A stretch of 64,000 nt of DNA from Maricaulis maris MCS10 (GTDB lineage: Bacteria; Pseudomonadota; Alphaproteobacteria; Caulobacterales; Maricaulaceae): assembly GCF_000014745.1 (NCBI RefSeq), contig NC_008347.1:3240001-3304000 (forward strand), written 5' to 3'. The notes beneath the pieces are model-generated. The model ran no database searches and was not told the origin of the DNA. It was given only the letters and a program-made list of their open reading frames with translations. This document shows, piece after piece, positions 1 through 9,744 of this stretch. The position numbers and the translations under genes were made by a program. Each line of letters starts with the position of its first letter. Position 1 is the stretch's first letter.

Positions 1-1180
1 TCCGAGCAATCCGCTGGAGCGCCATCCGACCTGGAAAAATGCCGACTGTCCAAAATGCGGCAAAGCGGGTCGCCGCGAGACCGATACGCTGGATACCTTT
101 GTCTGCTCGTCCTGGTATTTCCTGCGCTTTACCTCGCCCTGGTCCGAGGACACGCCCTTCCTGGCCAGTGATGCCGAGCATTGGATGCCTGTTGACCAAT
201 ATGTCGGTGGGATCGAACACGCCATCCTGCACCTGCTCTATGCGCGCTTCTTTACCCGCGCCCTGAATGATGCGGGCCTGATGAACATGAAATCCGGTGA
301 GCCCTTTGCCGGCTTGTTCACACAGGGCATGGTCACGCACGAAACCTACAAGTCCGCCGATGGCAAATGGCTGTCGCCTGAGGAAGTCGATCTTCGCAAG
401 GATGGCGCCGTGGAGATGTCCACCGGCAAGCCGGTCTCTGTCGGCGCGATCGAAAAAATGTCCAAGTCAAAAAAGAACGTGGTTGACCTGGACGCCTTTA
501 TCGAAAGCTATGGCGCTGATGCCGTCCGCTGGTTTGTCCTCTCGGACTCGCCGCCTGAACGGGATGTCGAGTACACGGATAGCGGTGTTGAAGGCGTCTG
601 GCGCTTTGTTCAGCGCTTGTGGTCGACGGTGACCTCCCTGCCTGAGGGGGCGCCCGGCCCGCTGACTGTAGCCGCGGATGCTTCAGGTCCGGCCCTCGAG
701 ATCCGGCGGGCCGCCCACAAGGCGCTGCACGCGGTCACTGACGCGATCGAGGGCTTCCGCTTCAATTCCGCTGTCGCCCAGGTCCATGACCTGGTCAATG
801 TCCTTCGCAAGTATGTGCCGTCAGATGACGCCGGTATTGCGGCCAAAACCGAGGCTCTGGGAATTCTGGCTCGCATCATTGCGCCCTTTGTTCCTCATCT
901 GGCCGAAGAATGCTGGGAACATCTGGGCGGCGAAGGCCTGGTGATCGATGCGGCATGGCCGGAGGCGGACCCCGCCTTGCTTGTCGAGGACAGCGTGACC
1001 CTGCCGGTGCAGGTCAATGGCAAGCGCCGGACGGAAGTCACGGCGCCGAAGGGTGCGGCTCAGGATGTTGTCCAGGAGATGGTGATGGCCGATCAAACCG
1101 TCCAGCGCGCGCTGGAAGGGCTTACCGTCCGCAAGGTTATCGTGGTACCTGATCGTATCGTGAATATCGTCGCAGGATAA
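1..1180 (+). CDS. leuS: Leucyl-tRNA synthetase, C-terminal part (5' end outside window)
   Basis: Charges tRNA-Leu with leucine in the cytoplasm. The open frame runs in from the left edge (codons begin at base 2), so only about the last 392 residues are present. The start of the visible part has a CPKCG zinc-ribbon-like pair and the LeuS-typical segment [13 protein letters not shown]. The class I signature KMSKSKKN lies near base 460 and is followed by the anticodon-binding helical domain and the small C-terminal domain ending in VNIVAG. The frame is intact to TAA at 1178-1180. lptE starts 4 bases later, so the two are probably co-transcribed, and leuS-lptE-holA is a common alphaproteobacterial order. 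Confidence 0.97.
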   Translation, partial: PSNPLERHPTWKNADCPKCGKAGRRETDTLDTFVCSSWYFLRFTSPWSEDTPFLASDAEHWMPVDQYVGGIEHAILHLLYARFFTRALNDAGLMNMKSGEPFAGLFTQGMVTHETYKSADGKWLSPEEVDLRKDGAVEMSTGKPVSVGAIEKMSKSKKNVVDLDAFIESYGADAVRWFVLSDSPPERDVEYTDSGVEGVWRFVQRLWSTVTSLPEGAPGPLTVAADASGPALEIRRAAHKALHAVTDAIEGFRFNSAVAQVHDLVNVLRKYVPSDDAGIAAKTEALGILARIIAPFVPHLAEECWEHLGGEGLVIDAAWPEADPALLVEDSVTLPVQVNGKRRTEVTAPKGAAQDVVQEMVMADQTVQRALEGLTVRKVIVVPDRIVNIVAG

Positions 1181-1184
1181 GATC

Positions 1185-1688
1185 ATGCGTTCCAGCCGCC
1201 GTGCACTTCTTGTCGGTCTCGTCGTTTCGGCGGGGTTGGGTCTGTCCGCCTGCGGCTTTTCGCCGATGTATGGCGGGGCGGGTGTCAATAGCGCCCTCTC
1301 CGACATCCAGGTCGAGACGGGCCGGGAACAGGTTGATTTCCACCTGCAGGAAGCCTTGCTGGATCGTATGGGCGCGCGCCACGCAGTCGGCCCATACACC
1401 TTGCGGACTGAAAGCGAGACAACCCGTGCAGCGCTGGGTGTCGGTACCGACGCAGCTGTGTCGCGCTACGCCATCGGCCTGACCGTGGACTACGGCTTGT
1501 TCCGCGATGGCGATGTTGAACCGGTTGTCTCCGGGTCTGTCGAGACCGAAGCGTCCTACAATGTCCCACAATCGGTTTATGCCTCGGTCGCAGCCGAACG
1601 CGATGCAACCGAACGCGCCGCCCAGCTTGCGGCCGAGCGTATTGCCAACCAGCTCGTGCGAGCGCTCCGGGACGCCGACACCCAGTGA
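1185..1688 (+). CDS. lptE: LPS-assembly lipoprotein LptE
   Basis: 167-residue lipoprotein. It begins with a basic, hydrophobic signal peptide ending in the lipobox LSAC, so Cys23 should be lipidated and the protein anchored in the outer membrane facing the periplasm. After the Cys comes the GFSPMYGG segment typical of alphaproteobacterial LptE/RlpB proteins. In the family, LptE plugs the LptD barrel that inserts lipopolysaccharide in the outer membrane. It lies between leuS and holA, the usual position of lptE (also in E. coli). Its TGA overlaps the GTG start of holA (GTGA at 1685-1688). Sequence conservation in this family is low, so the call rests on lipobox, length and context. Confidence 0.88.
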   Translation: MRSSRRALLVGLVVSAGLGLSACGFSPMYGGAGVNSALSDIQVETGREQVDFHLQEALLDRMGARHAVGPYTLRTESETTRAALGVGTDAAVSRYAIGLTVDYGLFRDGDVEPVVSGSVETEASYNVPQSVYASVAAERDATERAAQLAAERIANQLVRALRDADTQ

Positions 1689-2737
1689 AGGCGTCCGCGC
1701 GCGAGGCTGATGCCCGGGTCAAGAATCCGGACCCGTCGATCCGCGCCTATCTGATTTATGGTCCCGACCGCGGATTGACCCATGAGCGCGCCCAGACGCT
1801 TGTCCGGGCAATCCTGGAAGACCCTGATGACCCGTTCGCCCTGACACAATTGACCGAGGAAGATCTGAAGTCGGACCCGGCTGGCCTGGCCGATGCCATG
1901 GCTGCCCTGTCGCTGACGGGTGGAAAGCGGCTGGTCCGGGTCCGTCTGACCGGCGAGACAGGAAGCGGGCCGATTATCGAGATCATCAAGGGTCTGGAAA
2001 GCGGCTCTGAGACGGCGGAAGCCGTGCTGCTGGTCGAGTCCGGCGACTTAACGCCGCGAGGGAAGCTTAGAAAAGCGTTCGAACCGGCAAAAAAGGCAAT
2101 AACAATCGCATGTTATGCCGACACCTCGCATTCACTCGAATCACTGTGCGAAAGCATGCTCAAGGTAGAAGGTCTGCAACTTGCACGTGAAGCGCGTACC
2201 GAGTGGCTGCCACGCCTGGAAGGCGACCGTGCCCTCGCCCGCGGCGAGATCGAGAAACTGATCCTCTACAAGGGGCTCCGGTCGCAACGGGCTGAAGGCG
2301 ACGATACGATCACGCGCGAAGACGTCGAGGCGGTTGCCGCCGATCAGGGTGAGGCCCAACTCGATGCCGTGCTGGCGCCAACCCTGCTCGGACTGCTGGC
2401 CAAGGCGGACAGCGCCTATCACCGCTCAATCACTGCCGGCGGCTCGGCTGTTGGAATCCTGCGCGCCCTGCAACGCCGGCTCGACCAACTCGGGGCGGTC
2501 CATGCGGCCGGCGGAAATGAGGGCGCAATGGCACGCAGTGGCGCGCCCCGCTATGGCCCGCAAGCCGATGCCTTCAAGCGACAATTATCCCTGTGGCGGG
2601 GCCGGCGCCTGGAGCATGCCCGCCAGCTCGCTTTCGATGCGGAACGCGCCGTAAAGCGGTCTGGTGCTCCGGCCGAAGCCCTTGTCGGTGATCTGCTATT
2701 GCGGCTGGCGCGTGGCGCTGCCCAGATGGGGCGCTGA
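1685..2737 (+). CDS. holA: DNA polymerase III subunit delta
   Basis: 350 residues, the normal length for the delta subunit of the clamp loader. The N-terminal segment AYLIYGPDRGLTHERA matches the start of the AAA+-like fold of HolA. The subunit lacks a functional Walker A motif, as expected, and opens the beta clamp during loading. The start is GTG at 1685, overlapping the lptE stop by 4 bases, which suggests translational coupling. The gene ends exactly one base before the stop codon of the convergent parB (2738), leaving no intergenic DNA. Confidence 0.93.
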   Translation: MKASAREADARVKNPDPSIRAYLIYGPDRGLTHERAQTLVRAILEDPDDPFALTQLTEEDLKSDPAGLADAMAALSLTGGKRLVRVRLTGETGSGPIIEIIKGLESGSETAEAVLLVESGDLTPRGKLRKAFEPAKKAITIACYADTSHSLESLCESMLKVEGLQLAREARTEWLPRLEGDRALARGEIEKLILYKGLRSQRAEGDDTITREDVEAVAADQGEAQLDAVLAPTLLGLLAKADSAYHRSITAGGSAVGILRALQRRLDQLGAVHAAGGNEGAMARSGAPRYGPQADAFKRQLSLWRGRRLEHARQLAFDAERAVKRSGAPAEALVGDLLLRLARGAAQMGR

Positions 2738-3658
2738 TCAGCGCCCACCATCGGCGCTGAGCCGACGGCAAACATCATCGAGTTGTTCGAGCGTCTTGTA
2801 CTGCACCCGTAGCTCACCGCCCTTATTGCCATGCTTGATCTCGACAGCGAGACCGAGGCGCGCGGTTATATCCGCTTCCAGGGCACGGGTATCAGCGTCC
2901 TTGCTGCCGGCTTCACGACCGCCTGTCTTGATCTCCGGAGCTGGCGGATTCTGGGCATCTCGGGCCAGTTTTTCGGCGTCCCGGACAGACAATCCGCGCG
3001 CGATGATCTGCTCGCAAAGCGCTTCCGGATCAGGGGCATTGGCAATGGCCCGGGCATGTCCCGCCGATATCTGACCGCTCGCCAGATGGGCCAGGACAGG
3101 GTTCGGAAGCGCCAGCAGCCGCATCATGTTGGCGACATGACTTCGGCTTTTGGACACCGCGTGCGCCACGTCTTCCTGGGTGTGTCCAAACCGGTCGATC
3201 AGCTGGCGATAGGCCTGTGCTTCTTCAACCGGATTGAGGTCAGCCCGCTGGACATTCTCGACAATGCCGATTTCCAAGGTCTCACGATCGGTAAGCTCCC
3301 GCACCAGGGCGGGCACTTCATGCAGGCGTGCCCTCTGGGCCGCGCGCCAGCGGCGCTCGCCGGCGACGATCTGGAAGCGGTCTCCGCCATCTACCGGACG
3401 CACCAGGATCGGCTGGACAATACCCTTGTCGGCGATCGATTCAGCCAGCGCATTGAGCTCCGGCTCGGTAATCGTCTTGCGGGGCTGATCGGGGTTTGGT
3501 GCGATCAACTCGATCGGAATCATGCGAACGCCGTCGCGTGACGGGCCAGAGGCAGGGGCCGCCTCGACGTCAGGAGCACTATAGCCTTCCGTATCGGTTT
3601 CGCCGAGCAGGGCCGAGAGCCCGCGTCCGAGACGTTTATTCTTTTCGCTGGCGCTCAT
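2738..3658 (-). CDS. parB: Chromosome-partitioning protein ParB
   Basis: 306 residues. ParB is the CTP-dependent DNA clamp that loads at parS and spreads, forming the segregation complex next to the origin. Visible parts are a basic N-terminus with RLGRGLSALLG (the segment that contacts ParA in the family), the CTP-binding ParB/Srx domain with GERRWRAAQRA, the helix-turn-helix parS-binding domain (GHTQEDVAHAVSKSRSHVANMMRLL), and a C-terminal dimerisation domain. Its ATG overlaps the parA stop by 4 bases, so they form a parA-parB operon. Its cognate parS sites are seen at 5066-5081 and 7059-7074. Confidence 0.98.
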   Translation of the reverse strand: MSASEKNKRLGRGLSALLGETDTEGYSAPDVEAAPASGPSRDGVRMIPIELIAPNPDQPRKTITEPELNALAESIADKGIVQPILVRPVDGGDRFQIVAGERRWRAAQRARLHEVPALVRELTDRETLEIGIVENVQRADLNPVEEAQAYRQLIDRFGHTQEDVAHAVSKSRSHVANMMRLLALPNPVLAHLASGQISAGHARAIANAPDPEALCEQIIARGLSVRDAEKLARDAQNPPAPEIKTGGREAGSKDADTRALEADITARLGLAVEIKHGNKGGELRVQYKTLEQLDDVCRRLSADGGR

Positions 3659-4512
3659 GCCACTTCACCCTGTGCTTCGCGATGACGTTTGCGTTCCTGC
3701 TGGACGATTTCCTTGGCCAGGCTGATATAGGCCTGCGATCCCGAGCAATGCAGATCATAGAGCAGGACCGGTTTGCCAACCGACGGGGCCTCGGATACCC
3801 GGACATTGCGCGGAATTACCGTCTTGTAGACCTTGTCGCCAAAATGCTCGCGGACATCTGCCGCCACTTCTGCCGACAGATTGTTGCGGCTGTCAAACAT
3901 GGTCAGGACCACGCCCTGGATATCGAGGCGAGAATTCAGGTGACCGCGGACCCGCTCGACCGTTTTCAGCAATTGGGACAGGCCTTCGAGGGCAAAGAAC
4001 TCGCACTGCAGGGGCACCAGGATGGAATCGGCCGCTGTAAGGGAATTCACTGTCAGGACATTCAACGATGGCGGGCAGTCGATCAGGATGTAATCCAAAC
4101 CCGCCGCGTCCGGTCCGAGTGCCTGCATGCTCTGATCGATAGCGCGTTTGAGGCGATAGGAACGACGTTGGTCATCGGCCAGCTCGAGCTCCGCTCCTGA
4201 CAAAAGCTCGTCCGACGGAACAATGCTCAGCCCGGGAACCACTGTGGGAGCCATGGCAGACTTGAGGGAATCACCACCAACCAGCACGTCATAGGATGTC
4301 AGGGTGCGCTTTGCCGGAGGCACACCCAGCCCTGTGGAGGCATTGCCCTGCGGGTCGAGATCGATGATTGCGACCTTTTGCTTGATCGCGGCAAGGGCGG
4401 TTCCCAGATTGATGGCCGTTGTGGTTTTACCCACGCCGCCCTTCTGATTGGCGACAGCGATTACGCGGGGCGCCTTGGCGCGCTGGACGTCAGTTGGCAC
4501 GTTCCACCTCAT
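3655..4512 (-). CDS. parA: Chromosome-partitioning ATPase ParA
   Basis: 285 residues. ParA is a deviant Walker ATPase that binds DNA nonspecifically when ATP-bound and pulls ParB-parS complexes apart. The P-loop [14 protein letters not shown] lies near residues 24-37, and the Walker A' ([11 protein letters not shown]) and Walker B ([10 protein letters not shown]) motifs are intact. The ATG used overlaps the 3' end of rsmG by 23 bases. No later ATG precedes the P-loop, so this start is kept. The order mnmG-rsmG-parA-parB near the origin is conserved in many bacteria. Confidence 0.98.
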
Positions 4513-5113
4513 GAATGCGCAGGATCACCCCGTCACTGGTACGACTGGGTATGACTTCACAATCGAATGTCCAGTGTTTACGGGCTTCGGTCAATTCATC
4601 GCGATAGTTTTGGCCTTTGAAAAAAAGGCCTTGAGCCCTGTTTTTCAACAAGGGTGAGGCATAACCCAATAATTTATTCAACGGCGCGAAGGCCCGCGCT
4701 GTAATCAGATCAAACCCTTCGGCCGGATCCAGCGTTTCGACACGAACCGACCGCGCATCCGCATCTAGCGCGAGGGCAGCGATGGTCTTGCGGAGGAAGG
4801 CAACCTTCTTGCCGACGGAATCCACCAGCGTCACATGTGCAGCCTGCTGACGATCCCGCAGCCCCAGGGCAAGGGCGATGCCCGGAAAGCCGGCCCCCGC
4901 GCCAAGGTCCGCTATCTTGGTCACATCAGCGCCGACATGCTCGAGCAATTGATAGCTGTCCATGGCGTGGCGGGCCCAGAATTGATCCAGGGTCGAGCGT
5001 CCGACGAGATTGGTATGGGCATTCGTTTCAACCAGCAGCGCGCGCCAGGTCTCAAATCCATCGAGTGTTTCACGTGAAACACCGGTCTCACGACCAAAAG
5101 TTTCGCGATCCAT
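4490..5113 (-). CDS. rsmG: 16S rRNA (guanine-527-N7)-methyltransferase RsmG
   Basis: 207 residues, the usual length of RsmG (GidB), which methylates G527 of 16S rRNA using S-adenosylmethionine. The SAM-binding motif [17 protein letters not shown] is clear, and the N-terminal WNXXXNL-type segment is present in altered form ([10 protein letters not shown]). The ATG at 5113 directly follows the mnmG stop with no gap, so the gene relies on an mnmG-embedded ribosome site. A perfect parS palindrome is embedded in its first codons (5066-5081), where it encodes residues around VSRETL. Confidence 0.96.
5066..5081. promoter_or_regulatory. parS site (perfect), inside rsmG
   Basis: TGTTTCACGTGAAACA is a perfect 16-bp palindrome (18 bp with the flanking G/C) and identical to the general bacterial parS consensus bound by ParB. 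It lies about 0.55 kb upstream of parA and about 11.5 kb from the predicted origin. Confidence 0.95.
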
Positions 5114-6973
5114 CTAGCTCGCCCCCTGAGTCCGACGCTTCACATGCGCCAGAACAGCAGTCAGTGCCCCAGGCGTCACACCCTCGATCCGCGCCGCCTG
5201 ACCAAGAGTCTCGGGGCGGGCCCGCTCCAGCTTCTCACGCGCTTCATTGCTGAGACCCCCAATGCCGGAATAATCCAAGTCCCGAGGCAAGCGAACGGCT
5301 TCATCCCGACGAAAGGCCAGAATGTCCGCCTGCTGCCGGTCAATATATCCGGCATAGAGCGCGTCGATTTCGATCTGCTCAGAAACGCTCGGCGACACGC
5401 GACCCAATTCCGGCCAGATCCCGACCAGGCGGTCCCAACCCACATCCGGGTAGGCAAGGAGTTCAGTAACAGCCCGTCGCTTGCCATCGGCATTCACGGA
5501 CAAACCCTTGTCGCGGGCTTCATTCGGTGTCAGCGACAGGTTCGAGGCAAGCGATCGCGCCTCAGACAACTCTTCCATCTTGCGGCAAAAAACCGCGCCT
5601 CGACCCCTGCTCGCAAGACCCAATTCCATGGCTTTGGGTGTCAGGCGCTGGTCTGCATTGTCGGCTCTCAGCGACAGTCGATATTCGGCGCGTGAGGTGA
5701 ACATCCGATAGGGTTCACTCACACCCCGTGTGATCAGATCGTCAATCATCACACCGATGTAAGCATCCGACCGGCTCAACACGAAGGGTTCGCGGCCCGT
5801 GGCAAAAAGGGCGGCATTCGCCCCCGCCACTAGGCCCTGGGCCGCCGCTTCTTCATATCCCGTCGTTCCATTGATCTGGCCAGCCAGCCACAAACCAGCC
5901 CGCTTGCGCAGCTGCAGCGTCGCATCGAGCTCGCGCGGATCGACATAATCATACTCGATCGCATAGCCATAGCGTTTGACCACGACCTGCTCGAGCCCGG
6001 GTATGGTTTCCAGAAAGGCCTGCTGAACATCGTCAGGCAGAGAGGTCGAGATACCGTTGGGATAGACAGTGTCATCATCCAATCCTTCCGGTTCCAGGAA
6101 GATCTGGTGCTGGGACCGGTCAGCAAACCTGACGACCTTGTCCTCAATCGACGGGCAATAGCGCGGACCCCTGCCCGCAATGGCGCCCGAATAGACCGCC
6201 GACTGTCCCAGATTGTCCGCAATGATCTTGTGCGTAGCCTCGGTAGTCCGGGTCACCGCACAGCTGATCTGGTGCACCTCGATCCGATCCGTCATGAAAG
6301 AGAACGGCACCGGCACATCATCGGCCGCCTGCTGCTCGAGACTGTCCCAATCAATCGTCGACTTGAGCAGGCGAGCCGGCGTCCCGGTCTTCAGCCGACC
6401 CATTTGCAAATTCAGACCATACAAGGTGTCCGACAGTCCAATAGACGGCGCTTCTCCGGCCCGCCCTGCGGGGATCCGCTCGGCACCCTTGTGGATCAGA
6501 CCGCGCAAGAAGGTGCCGGTTGTCAGCACGACTGCGACCGCATGATAGGCATGCCCATCCGCGTCCATCGCACCGACGCAGCGCTCGCCCTCAAACATCA
6601 AATCCTCGATCGCCGCCGCCCGGATTTCCAGATTGGCTTGCCCGGAAAGCTCAGACTGCATGGCAGTCCGATAGAGTGCACGATCCGATTGGGTCCGGGG
6701 ACCACGCACAGCAGGACCCTTGGAGCGATTGAGCAGCCTAAACTGGATCCCTGATGCATCCGCGACCCGGCCCATCACCCCGTCCAGCGCGTCGATCTCC
6801 CGCACCAGATGGCCCTTGCCCAGCCCGCCGATGGCCGGATTGCACGACATCTCGCCAATGGTCTCGAGCTTGTGTGTCAAAAGCAGGGTCCGGGCCCCAA
6901 GGCGTGCCGACGCCGCAGCTGCGTCGCAGCCGGCATGACCACCGCCTATGACTATGACGTCCCAGGTTTGCAT
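5114..6973 (-). CDS. mnmG: tRNA uridine 5-carboxymethylaminomethyl modification enzyme MnmG
   Basis: 619 residues, normal for MnmG (GidA). With MnmE it installs the (carboxymethyl)aminomethyl group at C5 of wobble U34 in several tRNAs, using FAD, NADH and a folate donor. The FAD-binding Rossmann motif [19 protein letters not shown] is at the N-terminus, and family signatures such as [21 protein letters not shown] and [13 protein letters not shown] are present. A C-terminal helical domain follows. It is transcribed leftward into rsmG, parA and parB. The short gap upstream (6974-7095) carries a parS site and separates it from its partner mnmE. Confidence 0.98.
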
Positions 6974-7058
6974 GGGGATGAATCCGTTCGGGTCAGGCTC
7001 AAGAAGAAGTCGGCCTACATAAGGCCTTCACCCAAGGGAGTCGAGATCACAGATCGAA

Positions 7059-7074
7059 TGTTTCACGTGAAACA
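7059..7074. promoter_or_regulatory. parS site (perfect), mnmE-mnmG intergenic
   Basis: A second copy of TGTTTCACGTGAAACA, extending to an 18-bp perfect palindrome at 7058-7075. It lies in the 122-bp gap between mnmG and mnmE, 2 kb from the first site, so two consensus ParB loading sites flank mnmG. Confidence 0.95.
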
Positions 7075-7095
7075 TGGGGCAGGATTAACCCGCCC

Positions 7096-8412
7096 CTACT
7101 TCCCGATGCAGAATTGGGAGAAGACCCGGTCAAGAATATCCTCGACATCAACCCGACCCGTCAGGCTCTCCAGCGCTCGCACAGCGAGACGCGCATCCTC
7201 ACCCGCCAGCTCGGGCGCGTCAGCCAACTGGTCCCGACACCGCGACAGGGCCTCCAGGGCAGTCTCAACCGCGCGCCGATGACGGACCCGGCTCAAGGCG
7301 GGCATTTCCCGCACCGACAGCCGATCACGGACGATTTGCTCGATCCGGGCCTCAAGAGCTTCGACGCCGTCGCCCGACTTGGCGCTGAGCCGATAGGCCC
7401 CGTCCCGTTCCGAAACCAAACCAAGATCGAGCTTGTTGAGGACCAACAAATCCCCGTCGGTGAGACGACCCTCCAAATCAACCAGCTCTTCATCCGATCG
7501 CGCATCCGCGACACCAATCCGGAGATCAGCATGCTCGGCACGATCCAGGGCGCGCCGGACACCCTCCGCCTCGATCGCATCAACGGCCTCACGCAATCCC
7601 GCCGTATCGGAGATCACGACCGGGAACCCCCCCAGCGTCAATTGAACCTCGACAATGTCGCGAGTGGTTCCAGGAATATCGGTGACAATCGCTGCATCGC
7701 GACGGGCCAGGCAATTGAGCAGGCTCGACTTGCCGGCGTTCGGGGCACCGATCAAAACGATCGAGAAACCGATCCGGATCCGCTCTCCCCGCCGCCCGTC
7801 ATCAAGATGTTCAAACATCGACCCAATGAGTTCACTCAACGGTTCATAAGCGGCGTGGGACAGAGCGTCCGGGACGTCGGCCTCATCGGGAAAATCGATT
7901 TCGCCCTCAATCGAGGCCATCGCCGTTATCAGGGCGTCGCGCCAACCATCATAGAGACGACGCAACGAACCGGACATTTGCGATAGCGCCTGAACCCTTT
8001 GACCTTCCGTTTCGGCGTCAATCAGATCCGCCAGACCCTCAGCTTCGGTCAGGTCGATTTTTTCATTCTCGAAAGCGCGTCGCGTGAACTCTCCGGCCTC
8101 CGCCGGGTGGGCTCCTGCCTCGTCGAGCGCCGACAGGACCGCGTCGATAACAGCCGGCCCACCATGGACATGGAATTCCGCACTGTCCTCGCCCGTGAAA
8201 CTCCCCGGACCGGGAAACCAGAGCACCAGGCCCCGGTCCATGACCGAGCCTCCACTATCGCGAAGGGCCCGCAGGGTCGCCATACGCGGTTGAGGGCGGG
8301 GCAGACCGGCCAACGCATCGAGCATGCCGCCAGCGCCGCCACCGGAAAGCCGGATGACCGCCACACCGGACCGACCGGCCGGGGTCGCAAGCGCATAAAC
8401 CGTTGTATTCAC
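7096..8412 (-). CDS. mnmE: tRNA modification GTPase MnmE
   Basis: 438 residues from a GTG start at 8412 (VNTTVYALATPAGRSGVAVIRLSG, the expected N-terminus); an upstream in-frame start at 8445 would add 11 unlikely residues. MnmE is a potassium-activated GTPase partner of MnmG in wobble-uridine modification. It has the formyl-tetrahydrofolate-binding N-terminal domain, a helical domain interrupted by the G domain (G1 GAPNAGKSSLLN, DTAGLRE, NKLD), and the conserved C-terminal FCIGK with the functional Cys. The gene lies 4 bases downstream of the small DUF6489-type gene, so they probably share a transcript. Confidence 0.97.
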   Translation of the reverse strand: MNTTVYALATPAGRSGVAVIRLSGGGAGGMLDALAGLPRPQPRMATLRALRDSGGSVMDRGLVLWFPGPGSFTGEDSAEFHVHGGPAVIDAVLSALDEAGAHPAEAGEFTRRAFENEKIDLTEAEGLADLIDAETEGQRVQALSQMSGSLRRLYDGWRDALITAMASIEGEIDFPDEADVPDALSHAAYEPLSELIGSMFEHLDDGRRGERIRIGFSIVLIGAPNAGKSSLLNCLARRDAAIVTDIPGTTRDIVEVQLTLGGFPVVISDTAGLREAVDAIEAEGVRRALDRAEHADLRIGVADARSDEELVDLEGRLTDGDLLVLNKLDLGLVSERDGAYRLSAKSGDGVEALEARIEQIVRDRLSVREMPALSRVRHRRAVETALEALSRCRDQLADAPELAGEDARLAVRALESLTGRVDVEDILDRVFSQFCIGK

Positions 8413-8416
8413 TGTA

Positions 8417-8665
8417 CTACCTGTCCTTGCCCGTCCCGCTGGCACCGCCCGCCTGCCGCATCATCTCCATGAATTGATTGGTCATTTGTCCTCCAACAGC
8501 CGACCATTGACGCATCAACGCCTCCGGCTCCATGGACTCCAGATTTGCCTCGGTCCGCTTGACCACTTCATCGACCATCGCATCATTGATCCGCGACACA
8601 TCGGGCAGACCCAAAAAGTGGCGGGCCTCCTCGGGCGTACAATCAATATCGATCTTGACCTTCAT
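8417..8665 (-). CDS. Small DUF6489-type protein
   Basis: 82 residues from the ATG at 8665 (MKVKIDIDCTPEEARHFLGLP), which has GAGG a few bases upstream. A longer in-frame extension upstream reads as non-coding. The acidic, helical protein ends in a Gln/Met/Gly-rich tail and resembles the short conserved alphaproteobacterial family annotated DUF6489. No function is known. Cytoplasmic, with no signal or membrane segment. It abuts mnmE with a 4-base gap, so it is likely co-expressed with the tRNA-modification GTPase. Family naming is from memory of the N-terminal pattern. Confidence 0.8.
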   Translation of the reverse strand: MKVKIDIDCTPEEARHFLGLPDVSRINDAMVDEVVKRTEANLESMEPEALMRQWSAVGGQMTNQFMEMMRQAGGASGTGKDR

Positions 8666-8813
8666 CTCGGCCTCGCTTGAACAGGGTGAAGGCGTGCCGT
8701 GGCGGCAGCCCAATGTCAGCCCAACATAGACACAACGCCCGCCCGAGGGCAGGGCTTTCCTTCGGCTGGACTGAGTTCCCTGGTCCCTACCCGAACCAGG
8801 CCGGCTCGCGCGA

Positions 8814-9731
8814 TTGTCAGTCAGCAGCCCATTGCACTGTCCGGTCCGCCTGCGAAACTGTCTCCAGATCCTGACCACCCCATCACGCGCCGACGGGAAC
8901 ACCATATTGGCATTCGTAGACGACATCCGTGAGGTCCGCCGCGCTGGCTTCCCGCTTCGCGCGCCTTTCCTGGCCATCACCTCGATAACCTGGCTGGCCT
9001 GCCTGTTGGTTTTCGCGACCGCCGGCTGGATCGATGCTGTGCGGGAACACCAGCAGGCCGACTTTCCAGCCTATCTGCTCGCCTGGATGCGCGGCCTCCT
9101 GCCCTGGCTTTTCCTGTTCCCACTGGTCTTCAAACTTGGCGCACGACACGCCAACACCAATCTGAGGGGCAGCGCACACTCAGTCCTGATCGCCGGCACC
9201 ACAGCAATGGTCGCCATTCTCGCTTATGCGGCCATCGCCTTCTCGATCGGGACAGACCGGACGCCTCTGGAGACCCTCGCCAGCTTCGGTGTTCGCGACT
9301 TCCTGTGGGACGTTGTTCTGTTTGCCATGGCCTTTCTGGCCGGTCGCCAGATGCGGCCGGAACAAGACCCTCGCACCGCACCCGCAGCCGACCCCGGATC
9401 CCTGGCCATCAAGTCGAGCGGTCGTGTCGAATACATTCCTGTGGCCGACATCCTCGGCGCCACTGCCCAGGGCAATTACATTGCCCTGCACCTGGCCAAT
9501 CGCGATGTCCTGCATCGCACCACCATGGCCCAACTGGAAACAGCGCTGTGTGATGTCGGCTTTGTCCGCATCCACCGCTCCCATCTGGTCAACCCGTCGC
9601 AAGTCAGTACCGCCCGCTCTCGCGGTGAGAGCTTCCGGATCGTCGAACTGAGTAATGGCGCACGATTACCGGTCTCGGACCGATACCGGGCCGAACTGCG
9701 TCGGACAATGGATGAACGCGTCCTGGACTGA
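8814..9731 (+). CDS. Membrane-anchored LytTR-family transcriptional regulator
   Basis: Up to 305 residues. The N-terminal half has about four hydrophobic segments (roughly residues 45-70, 85-105, 120-145 and 160-175). The C-terminal ~100 residues form a LytTR DNA-binding domain (SSGRVEYIPVADILGATAQGN, then FVRIHRSHLVNPSQV and ARLPVSDRYR). Such proteins act as membrane-tethered regulators without a receiver domain; the signal sensed here is unknown. The start is uncertain: the first ATG is used, but the segment before the first membrane helix is atypical and a TTG at 8907 is an alternative. It is divergent from the DUF6489-mnmE unit. Confidence 0.85.
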   Translation: MSVSSPLHCPVRLRNCLQILTTPSRADGNTILAFVDDIREVRRAGFPLRAPFLAITSITWLACLLVFATAGWIDAVREHQQADFPAYLLAWMRGLLPWLFLFPLVFKLGARHANTNLRGSAHSVLIAGTTAMVAILAYAAIAFSIGTDRTPLETLASFGVRDFLWDVVLFAMAFLAGRQMRPEQDPRTAPAADPGSLAIKSSGRVEYIPVADILGATAQGNYIALHLANRDVLHRTTMAQLETALCDVGFVRIHRSHLVNPSQVSTARSRGESFRIVELSNGARLPVSDRYRAELRRTMDERVLD

Positions 9732-9744
9732 CTGGCGCCGGCGC

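Noticed and set aside
2176-2191. Extra parS-like site in holA
   Set aside because: Contains CACGTGAA but matches only 11 of 16 bases of the consensus.
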